A stretch of DNA of 64,000 nt from Nereocystis luetkeana (lineage: Eukaryota > Sar > Phaeophyceae > Laminariales > Laminariaceae), in the NCBI GenBank assembly GCA_031213475.1, contig JARUPZ010000024.1:372001-436000 (forward strand), in the 5' to 3' direction. Position 1 is the first letter of the stretch, and every line of letters begins with the position of its first letter. Made by a program: the position numbers and the translations under genes. The notes under the pieces are model-generated. The model was given only the letters and a program-made list of their open reading frames with translations. It made no database searches and was not told the DNA's origin. Positions 42,322 through 54,300 of the stretch are shown here, one piece after another.

Positions 42322-45300
42322 GCAACTGCAACACACACCAACAAGATAAGGTGGTAATTGCACGTGCTGCGTACCATGTGCATGAGACCACGCGACGCGC
42401 TCGTAACGGGAACATCTCCGTAGACCGTACCTGCACGGAGATAATAACCACTGGTGTATTACTGTAAAACAAACTCGAAACGTTTCTTATCTGGCGGGAC
42501 AGAGTGCTGCATGATGCATGCATGCATGCACGCATCAAACATTCATCCGAGGAACACTATGGGATCAGAGAGGCACGAGTCTGACCCCACACATCCCCCT
42601 CTGTTCTCGTACTCTTATCATCGAGCCCTCTACGACATGAGAAAGGAACAAAAACTGCACCAAGAAAAAAACGTGCCCTCGCCGGCATCGACATCCATCC
42701 CTGTGTCCTCTCTACAGCACATCGCACTAGGTGGTGAAATGTTGCGCGGGCGCGCATATATATTTGAGAATTGCGGGCAGCGCGCCACCCGCCGAAGGCT
42801 TACGTGCGACATGCCTGCCGCACATCTCAAATTTCGGAGCTCCGCGCCACTTTTCGTCGTGCGGGAATTGTGCATGTTTCGTCGTTTGAGGCACCTTTTG
42901 CCATGCTGCTGGACACGTTCATGCCAAATTGCTAGTAATATGTGGCACAAATAGCTCGTCTACTTTGTGGATTTCACTTCAAAAGTATGCCGGTAAAGAC
43001 GCAAGGTTTGAGTATATTAACGCGTGTATGCCCAAAGTATGGCCTCCGGTGGGCCCCGTGCTAGAAGAGGCCTCCGGCGGCCCTCCGGGGGCGTACTCCG
43101 GCTTCGCGCACCTAAGTATAACCCTGATTGGAAGATTCAGAGATGGATGATCACGTCTGCTATATCTTCAGCTTTCCATGGTGCATGTGTGCATGTGTAG
43201 CTATCATTCTAGTGCCTTTCCCCAAACCCTGCCCGTCACATGTATCGTATCTATCACCAGTATAGCATCTTGTATCTTTTAGACAAAGGATCACACGTCG
43301 TCGGGGACATGGAGTATGTGATTGTGGCTCCCTTGCACCTACTACGATTATAATACTACTCTCGTAATGTCCAATTATCGGAATATGTAATCGAACGCAT
43401 GATGCCTTCCAATCTCCTGGAACCCCCGATCGTCTAGGTTGGTTCTGGAACGGGAAAAATCGACATTCGAACCAGTATCGAATGCCTGGAATAACTCATA
43501 TCATATCGATATGATCTTTCGTTTAGCAATATCGTATTGAGTCATTCATCACTATAAACAAACAAACTCAAATGATACCGTATTATATACTACGTTACTT
43601 CGTAGTGGTTGTTGTTGTTGTTGTTCTCACATTAACCCACAATTCAATGCAGTCCGTGGTCGCAGGACAGGCTCCAATAACTCTGGAGTGGAAGAAATGC
43701 CTCAAGTAAAAACAGAGGCAAAAACAAAAAACAAGCATACGCACTCCACCACTGCGGACACCAGGGAAGCAAAAAGGAGACTATTAATAGCAGACAAAAA
43801 CCTAAAAAAGAATATCAACACAAAGCACGTATTCTTGAGGGAGCGTGGACCATGATGGTGTCGATTTTCCAATGGCTCACGTACGCACGAGTCGTCCGCC
43901 GCGCATGTCTGCGACGTGCGGCTACTAGTGTGGGTAAAACAAAAAACGAAGGCATTCATTAATTTACGAAATTCGTGTTTCTCAGTACGTAGAGACGACT
44001 ATCATTAACATGAGGGGCTAAGTTGTTGTTTTTCCCGTTTTTGTTCTGCCGAACACTTGGGGGCGCTTTCAGCATGATGATGCCGGATTTTATCAAGTGC
44101 TTCGGGTGGGCACGGGTTGTCCGCCTCGCCCTTCTCCGTCGTGCGGCGATTAATAGCGGGGGATGGGAAATCAACGCGAACAAAAACAAAAACTGAAGTA
44201 GTCCAGGGCGACCGTTGCAGTCTTTTCTCCACACCTCACATAAAAAAAGGTCAGAACGGGAAATAAATCGGAGCGCTGTGATCACAAGACCATTTAAGAC
44301 AACAACAACAGCAACAACAACAACAACAACAACAACAAAACGAATAGTCTTCAAAATTTTCATCACTTCGTTTCAGAGACCCCCCCGCCTGTCCAGCGGC
44401 GGGGACAGCGGGGGGAATCTGTAAATCCAGGTAATCAAAAATTGGAAAAAATAAAACAAAAAAATCGTGAAAAGCCTGTGATGACAGCGCTCCGGTTTGT
44501 TTTCCACACTTGACCTTTATTCTTTCAGGCGTCGAAAAAAAGACTCTTGTGGTCGCCCTCGAATGAATGAGTCTAAACCTATCATTTACATTTTTTTTAC
44601 GAGGAGACGACAACTTTGTTTCGTTTTTTTTAAGGTTTTTGTTTCGCGAAAAAAAGACTCACCTCACGGACTCTGGCGGGGGCGTTGACCATGATGGTGT
44701 TGACTTTCCAGTGGTTCACGTACGTGTTGTCCGCCGCCCATTTCTCAGCCAGGCGACTCCTGGAAGCTTTGTTGTACCACTCCATCAGATACGCGTAAGT
44801 ATCCGGGTTGAGCTTGTCCTTCTTATACCCGAGCTGCACAAAAACAGAACGGCGGGCGCATTCCAAAATATAAAACCCGTACCTGGAAGCATCGCACGCG
44901 ACTTGCAAAGACGAGTACGTACATAGACGATATTCTCCATCTCACGCAAGCAGTTGAGTTTTTTTTTGTGGCAACTTTGTGATGATGATGATCTTTCTCA
45001 CAATAGCTCACTTTCCTGAGGTCCTGCCTGTGGTCACAAAACAGGCTGTAACAAAAATGCGTACCGATGGGCACGGCAGGCAGTACCATACCAGCCCCCA
45101 AGGGAAACGGTACTAACGAGCTGTGGTATACCGTCCCGTACCATTTTCAACCAAATAACACAGGAACACATCCATGGTATTCCATGTACGCCCGACAAGA
45201 AAAAAAAAAAAAAAAAAAAAGGACACCATCAAAAGTGGTAAAGACAAGAACAGAAAAAAAAAGAAAAAAAAAAAACGAGGCAAATATTCGCTCAGGGCGC

Positions 45301-48300
45301 AGGCCGAGTCCCGAGGGCAAGGATGCTGTTTGTTGGTACGATCAGTCCTATGATGTGCCCAGCCGGTGGACCAACATAAGGACGTCACAAGAAGACCACA
45401 CGGAAGGCAAGAAGACAGGGAGAGGGTACCTCGTAGAGACAAAGAGCCAACAACAAACAAAAAACGAGCAGAACTATGTCCAGCTAGATGGTGGGTCAAG
45501 CACGACACAACAGACGCAAAGAGAAAAGAGATACACGACGGACCAAGGGGGGCTAAAACGTAAATAAACGTCTACACAATCGGAAAAAGGGAGAAACTAC
45601 CAAAGAGACACAAAAATAAAATAATAAGGAGACGCAGCCGACGCAGAATGGCAGGGTACGGGGGGGGGGGGGGTACTCGATAGCACGCATGGCCGCCGTA
45701 GTAGTGGTATGACCATAGACCCTCGCATCCCTACAATGCCGGGACGGAGCATTTCGGGTTTTCACCGACCAGGCAGACATTGCTTGCACCAAGCGCGAAG
45801 CACCGTGAGGTGTCTGGCGAGTCGCATGAAGGGTGAGCTGCATCCTACTAAGAACCGCTTGTGAGGCGGAGTTGCATATGGATGACAGCCTCAATGATTC
45901 AATAATTTAATTTCCGGTGTGGCCACTTCTAGAAACAGCGATGTGAGTAATACGGAGCTGCCTCTTGGGCGCCGTACCATCAATACCACCGGGTACGTGG
46001 TACGGTCATTCCCCATGTGCGGAGTAAAGGTTCCCCGCCCCGCAGAAATGATCAACTTGACCATCAGCTGTGACCGGCCGCCAAAAACGAAAACGCCAAA
46101 AAAAAAAAACGGTACCCTGGTTGTCTATAGCAGCTCAAGTAGTGAGCGACATGTTTTACAGTGTCACTGCCATCCGACGCCATCGCGACCTATACACACG
46201 CAATATAGAGGGGGTACTATCAAACATGCTACTATTAGTAATGCGTACGTACCAGATGTATGATCCAGTGCACCTACTAAAAAAACAGGAGACAAAAAAA
46301 ACCCCAACAACATTAACATGAAAAAACGGACGAACATCAAGCCAATCATCGCCAAACGCCAGAGGAGATTGCCCTACAGTAGATCTACTGAACTGATCCT
46401 ACCGGTAGTCAACAGCTCTACTGCAGTAGCGATACGCAATACGCAATAGACCTATGCACTGCTGTACGCAGTGTGATGCAGCAGTAGTACAGCAGTAGTA
46501 TCAAAAATATACGTCGTACAGATGGTACCGGCTGGTTTTCCACCATCGACCGCTGCTCTGACATACGGTCTCCGAGACCCCGCTCTCACCCTTTCACGTA
46601 ACCGAACGTTTCACACTTCACACAGACCACCTATCTAGATCTTCGAGGGCAGGTAGACTCCTGATCTGTATGCTCAGAGGATCTGTAGGATCTGCCTCGC
46701 ATTTTGCGGGTGGGGGCCGGTATAAGCTGCACGATCTACAGTCGGACATGTTTCCTGGGTCGGATCTGTGCTTACAGACCCTGCACAATATCGAATGACG
46801 GCAGACTATTGATCTAGATGATCAATATATAGGTGATATATCTGTAGATTATCTATCTGTAGATGATCTATCTGTAGACGATCTATCTGTGGGTGATATA
46901 CCTGTAGATGATATATCTACCTGTAGATGATCTATCTGCAGATGATATATCTGCAGATGATATATCTGTAGATGATATATCTGCAAATGATCTATCCGTA
47001 GATCCTCATTACGTAGGTGATCTATATGATCTGTCCGATGCATTGTGTGCAGCCATTGCGAGTATTAAGCCTACCTCGGTGCAGACTTACAAGGGTTAAT
47101 TAAGCTTACCTCGGTGTATCGCGGGACCAGCGGGGGTTGGTACTGGTTCAGCCTCAGACGATTCTTCTCCGATCGGATGCGACCCAATCGAACAGTCGTC
47201 GTCTCTTCGGGCCACATGTCTGCGGTGCTGCCGTTGGCCTCACGGAAGTCGTCGCGGCAGGCAGACCCGACGTTGCACAATGCGAACTGCGATAAACATC
47301 ACGGCGGTAGGTCGGGATCAGATCAGATCAGATCAGATCAGATCAGATCAGATCAGATCAGATCAGACCAAATCATATAATATAATATAAGACGAGAGAA
47401 GACACGATAACATGGCAGAACGAAAACATAAAAAAAACGTTACGTGAGACACGATCAAATAAGATAAAACAAAGTAAGACGAGATACGACATGCTGAAGA
47501 TAAAACAAGATGAGGTCAGATTAGCCAAGATCACATAGCAGAACATAACATGAGAAAACATTACCATGACAAGATACGGTCAGACAAGATAAGACATTAT
47601 AAAGATGAGAGAAGAGAAGATAAGATAAGCCAAGATGGCATAGCAGAACATACCACGAGAAAACATGACACAAGGTAAACGATGATGTAAGACAAAACAC
47701 GGTAAAATAAGCCGAGACACGATGAAGAAAAAAGAAGACGAGATGAAATAACAACACACGATAAGATAAGCCCACACGGTACAAAACACGACGATGCAAG
47801 ACGACACAAGACGGACGATGTGATGATACAAAATGTTATGAATTTTTGAGCGGATGCGAAAATCCAACCAACAACGCGCCAAAAAAAACGCAGGGACTCC
47901 TTCCGAGCTGGCTGACGCCGGTTATACCACCTCCGACCGATATTTACATACTGGTACGACGTACCAGGTACCAGGCATGCGATTCTCTGCATTCCCCGAA
48001 TCAGCCAACGCACACAAGTCGACGACAGATACAGCACGGTTTTCCTGCTGCGCGAGCTCCCGGGTGTAGCTACCAGGTAGCGGTAAGGGCCTTTATCAAC
48101 ATTTCACGAAAGACGCAGAAGAAATACGAGAACTCTCATGTTGAAACAAAAAAGGAGTACGAGTCTGCTGTAAATACGTGACGTGAAGACACGATCAACA
48201 CGACGCCGAACAAAAGGCAGCGAAAATACCGCTGACAGAAAGGTTTCATGCTGAATTATGAGGCGTTTTAGTGGGTCGTACGATTTTGTCAACACCCTTC

Positions 48301-51300
48301 GACCCTGGCAGTCCCCTCGGGGCGGATAGGTGTACTGACACTAAATCCTGGCACAACACCCATGCCAACGCTCCGAGCATGACTTATTCGCGCAATACAG
48401 CAGTAGATCAGTTTATCGCGCACGTCAAACTTGAATACTTGAGACTGATATGTAAGAACGTGTGTGTTTCTTCACATTTGACCGTTCATTCTCCCCGTCG
48501 ACATCCAGCACACCCAATTTCCTTGCCGGTTCTTCATCCTAGTCAAGAGAGAGAGATGCAAGCTCTGCGGTCACAAAACCACGACAGAGAGACGCTACAG
48601 GGTAATGCAGACGGAGGAGAGTAGGCAACGTAATGCCATTTGCCATCGTACTGGGATACGAAAAGACACATCACACACGCCAGCATTCCAACTTGTTCGA
48701 GATTTGAAAAAAAAAGAAAAGACGAAAAGAGAGCAATAATCAAAATAACGCAAAAAGAAAGAAATGTGTAAGAACGAGAACCACTCCTGACTGGAAAATG
48801 TAAGCAGCGTTTAGTCTCGAGAATAGTCTACTGTAGCACCTACGCGTTCCATGTGCTCCATTCAAACGTGGTAACTGACATTTTCAAAACACATGTGACG
48901 TCAGCTATCGATTGCGACATTGTTTCCACAAATGTTGGAAACGTGCTCCAGTGTCGTCCACCCATATTTTTCGGCTCTTGTGTTTCAAATGTGTAACGCT
49001 ACTTCGAGTATACCTGGTACACGACATCGCGATTTTCGCGATTTCTAATCATTTAACGGTAACGGCGCCGTACGTAAGCCGCCGGTTATATGTACGACAC
49101 CGCGCCACGTTCGCATCACACAGCACGAGGGGACAGTAATAGACTGCCCGGGGTGTTTTAGCATGGCCTACAGCAGTAGACCTATCTTCGAACTATTGCG
49201 GAAAACCCAAAAGGGTTGGATTTTGGGGATATGTGGTAAAAAATCACGAACGCCCCCAGAAAAGTAATGTCGATGCTTCGTGGTTCCTTGTGTACGCCAC
49301 CGGCGTCGCTTGTGTACGACATCGCCCCCACGGTTTTGTTTTTCGGCGACACTCTCCAGATGATCGCTTGGTTACAAAGTGTGAAGGTGTGTGTTGTCAT
49401 GCAGTAGGGCCAAAATGGCACCCATCATGGAAGCCAAAATGTGCACGCTAAAGCGACAGACGGGCACCCTCACCTAAGCTCTCCATGCTATTCATAACAG
49501 TACACTTTCAGCAAGTCAAAACCTCACCTGGAGCAAAACAGAAACGTTCAAGCCGGTGAAAAATCTCATGTATTGGGGGGTTCATAGGGATTTATCGAAA
49601 AATAATGAAGAACAAAAAAAAAACAAGCGATATTGGGTGGTCAGTTCCCCAGCGTCCTTAAGGAGCCCCCCCCCGGCTGTCAGAACTGTTGTACCCCAAA
49701 AATGCTATCCCTAACCCTGTCCTGAAGCAGATATTTAATCCTTTCACGACTGCAGTGCCGTTTTGCGGACAACTTACTTGGAATTTGACTGGTTTGTCTC
49801 GAGAACGGCACTGCAGTGCTAAAATCGTTGCAACTCTCTTGGGGGCTTAGGGTCATTGTTATCGGAGAGCTTTTTCGCTTTTCCCCGTAAGTTCCATGTT
49901 TTTTTCGGGCAATTTTTTAATCTTCCAGATTTTCCTGATTTTCTTCTTTTCCCAAATCCTGTACGTGAAATTTAACAAACCTGTTTTTTTTTTTTCGCTT
50001 CAGGAGAATTTCACGAATAGTCACGGAACACCTCCGTATCTTCATTCAAATCTCATCAAATTAATTCCAAACTTTTGAAAACTCTGGGGAAAAAACTCTC
50101 CGATAAAAATGAGCCTTACTCGAGAGGGGGAAATTGACGGCAAAAACCCACGTTGACGGAAACAGCGGCTGCTTGATTTGGGAGATGACAACAACGGTTG
50201 GTGTCCGAGATACAATGGTTGAAAGCAAGGAGTCGTACGGCACGGGCGAAACACGACCCTATCCGTGCTGCTTGCTGGGCGCTCACACTGCTCGTCGACG
50301 GTTGAATGGTTGACACCACCCAAAGCCACCAACCATTGTTTTCGTTGCTTTCTCTACACACCCGAAGGGGTGAATTGATGACTACAGTAGTAGATATGTA
50401 TGCGCTGCATGCGCAGCGGTGCATTGTAAACGGAAACAAATAGTTACGCCTATCTATGACAGTAAAACACACTACAAGCAGTACGTACAGTATTAATAGT
50501 ATAACGGGGGCAAAAACAGCGGTCGCTTTACACAACCAGCAATGCATACAGCAAGGTATCATCAAGTTCGTTCGTTCAGTCCGTGCTTACAGTACCTCGA
50601 CTTCTTTTAAGGCGACACGTAAATTCATCGACGGCTTTATAGGAACAGAACCTTAAGATCGACTGGACGAAACAACAAACACCACCAGACGCTCTCTGCG
50701 GAGACCCAACTTCAGGTTGACCTCCAAGGCAGGGGGGGCGCCAAAACCAACCAAAAGTTGGCGGCAAAGCATGTACGGAAACCTGGAGTCATGTTGGTTC
50801 ATTTGACCAAAAAAGGTACTTGATGAGGAAGTCCCACCTGCACCCGGGCCGACTGCGGTTTGTATGACAGTGATATTAATGTTAACCCCTTTAAAACCGC
50901 AGTCCCGATTTGGGGACAAACCAGTCAAATTTCAAGTAGTTTGTCCCCAAAACGGGACTGCAGTCCTAAAACGGTTAACATACTGCTGCAGTATTAATAG
51001 TAGCACTGAAGGAAGGGAGGAATCGGCGAGAGGGTCGAAGCAAGTCGCCCGGCTCGTGTATTGTAGTGCTACCAACTCTACTACTGTACGACAAGAATGG
51101 TACCGATGCTGTTTGCAAGGTGTTGAAACCCAGCTAGGCAGGATTTCAAGAAAAAAACCCGCAAGAGGATTCCAGGAGCTTTCGGTGTCGGACGGTAGCC
51201 TCTCGCCGATTGATGCCACCATTGGTGCGTTGTTTGCCTTCTTCCGCAGGCGCCCGAGGAGTGCATAAAAACTACTGTAGGGGGTCGGCAACTACAACAA

Positions 51301-54300
51301 GCGTTATATTTTTAGCCCAGGATATTGAGGACGACAACAGCCCACCTTCGTTCTGGACACAACCGTCCGGCCCCGAGTTCATCATTCCGTCCGACAATAT
51401 TCGGGCTTTACAAAGTTCAAACAACATCAGTGCTACGTAGTCGTAGCGGAAATAACATACACCGGTACAGCTTAACACTGCCAGGAGACATTTTCCTCTT
51501 CTGTACAGACCCCAACCTCTCCCTTCGCCCGACGGGATCTCTTAACCTCTCCATCCGGACGTGTACTGCCACTACGCCCCTCAGGATGGCCTACTCTCGC
51601 ACCGGAATCGTTTCCCCTCTCGCTAGCGTTCTCTAGAATTTCAAGAGGGTTCCCTCTTGCGCCCTTCTTCCTTGGCCTCTCTTTCTCGGGGGGAGGGGGG
51701 GCGGCGGCCCGGAAAATCTCGAGCCACTGGCACCCTCAGGTTGGTTCAACAGAAAAGGGCCGTAGCCGTCAACTTTCCCCTGTATCCCCAGCGCATGATC
51801 CAGCGATACAAAACCTCACCATGGTACGTACGTACCAGCTGTACGTGACATTTACTTTTCGACGTCGTGCTGGCGAAAACACGTCGTCGGTCGGACACTT
51901 TTTCCTGTCTCACCCTGCCCGTGTTGTTGGTTCGACCGTACGCACACCATTTCACACCATCGACACCATCCGGATTGTCTTCAAGCGTGGGTCCCCAGTA
52001 GTTCTCGTCGCTGTCTCCGTGTTGCACCCACCGCGGCATTGGCCTCACCCTTAACGATGTCGGCACATAGGAGACGCTCCATGGCAGGCCGGACCCGTTG
52101 TATACCCCGCCGCCACAACGCCTGGGCACACTCGAACCATTGAAGCTGCGATCAGAGGCCAGCTCCCTCGGGCTGTTCGTCTTGCCTATGAGGTTCACGA
52201 GCACCGCAAAGCAGTGACTTACACAGGCAAGGCCACGCCGCAGAAGCTTGAAAGCGGCCCGCCTCGTCGAGGCAAGCGGACGCATCCGTAGGGACGCCGT
52301 GAGGGGCATCCTGCGGTACAGCGGTGTCCCGACAGGCATCATGTACATGGAGCTTTCCCTCTCTAAGCAGTCCGACCCCCACGGTGCTTGGTACAGCGAT
52401 GGATCCGAAGTCCGCGAACGCTTGCGCCTGGTCCTCAAGCGATCGCGGAGTCCGGACCCCTAGTTGTACCAGGCACCGTGGAAGTCGAACTGCTGAGAGA
52501 GGAAGAATGGTTGATACATGACGCCTGTACTGACAGCGCTGCACCTTAGATTCGAAGCTACGCCCCTCACAGCGTTCCTGCTGCTCCGTCCGCTTGTCCT
52601 GATAAGGTGGGCCGCTATCGAATAGATCAGGAAGCCACCACTGCCCTCGGTAAAGAAAGGTGTCTCCCAGCTGCACTTCCATCCATCCTCGGGGTAAGCG
52701 ACCCTTAGCCCCTTAGGAGGCCCTCAGCGTAGGTATCCACCGACACGCCTTTCGCCAGCACCTTTTCCTCCGTCTGCACGACATGGGGGTCAGAATGCGG
52801 TCGTTGGCGGGGGGGGGTGACATGGCGAACGCCGAATGGCAGAACAAATAATGCCAAAACAACAAAAAACAACACACAACAAACAACAACACCGCACGTA
52901 TGCATGCTCCGATCCCGCACTGTGAATGCCACCTGTGCTGCTGTTGCTGCTGCTGCTGCGCGGGTTGGCCTTTCGTTTCTTGTGTACCAAATACCGGTAT
53001 GCCCCAAATCTGCTGTTTAATCTACTATTAATAGTATAGTATCAGTTTTTGCTGCTGGCGGGTGGTTTCTACTTTAAACTTGAGTAGATTTTGAGACTGC
53101 CGTATCGACACAGCAGTCTATTAATAGTGTACAGCAGTCCATGTGGCGTACACCGTTTATACCTACCTGGTACCTTTACAGGTGTATGCATAGCCTGTAG
53201 TATGATAGCGGGGTTCCTACAGCAGTAGTAATACTATACATGACAGTTCGTACGAACAGCAAACAGTAGTGCCCGTATGATAGTTCGTATGAACTGACGG
53301 AAGGTGTATAATCTCTGCTGTCAATGTTGCCACCGATAAGGGATATTGGCAGCAATTACTATGAAACGACGGTGTGGTATTACATGAAACGCACCATACA
53401 TTAAAATACAACAAATAAACCGAAAAGTTCAAATCAAAAAATGGAAAATACGACTTGATATGGTACTATTAATACCTGTAGCACTTACAGCAGCACATCA
53501 GGAACGTCCCATGAGTTGGTCTGGTGTTACGCAGCTTGCAAGTTTGAGTTTGAATCGTTCAATCGGTCCTACTCACAGCTGACGTATCTGTACAATCTTG
53601 AAAAGACAGGAATTGCGAATTCCTCTCTACAATTTTCTGGAGTATCGCCGCCGGACCGAATGTATCCCAACCTAACGTAAGGGCAGCACACTTCGAGTTC
53701 ATATTTGGAGGACAAGACAATAACGCCACGATAACCCAATCTCACGCACACACCTGAGACGGAATTGTTCACCCGAGGCTCGCCGTCCATGGGATCACGC
53801 TGCTTCAAAGCCCATCCTTGACCTTGGAAACCCCTGAGTATCCAACTTCGATACCAACAGTCTTCTCAAGCGCAGGCGATTCAGCGGCAAAAACGAGCAT
53901 AGGCCTGAGTGTGTCCAGGGCTCGGTGCGCAGGGTTTGCCGTGGTGCTCGACGATGATACTCGTAGTGATGCGCGTATCGTGGGTCGTGGGGCTTGCAGG
54001 CGTGTTGGGCGTATTTTTCCCAGGAGTTTGATGTGCTGTTCGCGGAGCCTCACCTACGACGGCTTTCCAAGAGGTTTTGAAGGATTGTTGAGAAGGGAAT
54101 TCCAACCCTGTTGACCCTCGCGCACACTGCTTGGTCTACTCAAGCACTTACTTCGAAGCGTTCGTACCCGCCGGCAGGCGCGCTTCAATGGGAGCCCCAA
54201 CCCATGCAGAGTCTCTCCGAAACCGCGCCCAGCTCCCCCCGGCCCAGCCTGATAGTCTTTTTCGTTTCCTATCTGCGTGGTGAATGGGTTCAGCTCCTCG

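Noticed and set aside
42110-42538. Poly-Leu, poly-Cys, poly-Val and poly-Thr frames
   Set aside because: Translations of a CAA/CAG triplet array in an intron.
47385-48037. Minus-strand hydrophobic frames resembling membrane proteins
   Set aside because: Arise from the GATAAG/ACAAGA satellite, which reads as Leu/Val/Ser/Cys on the reverse strand.
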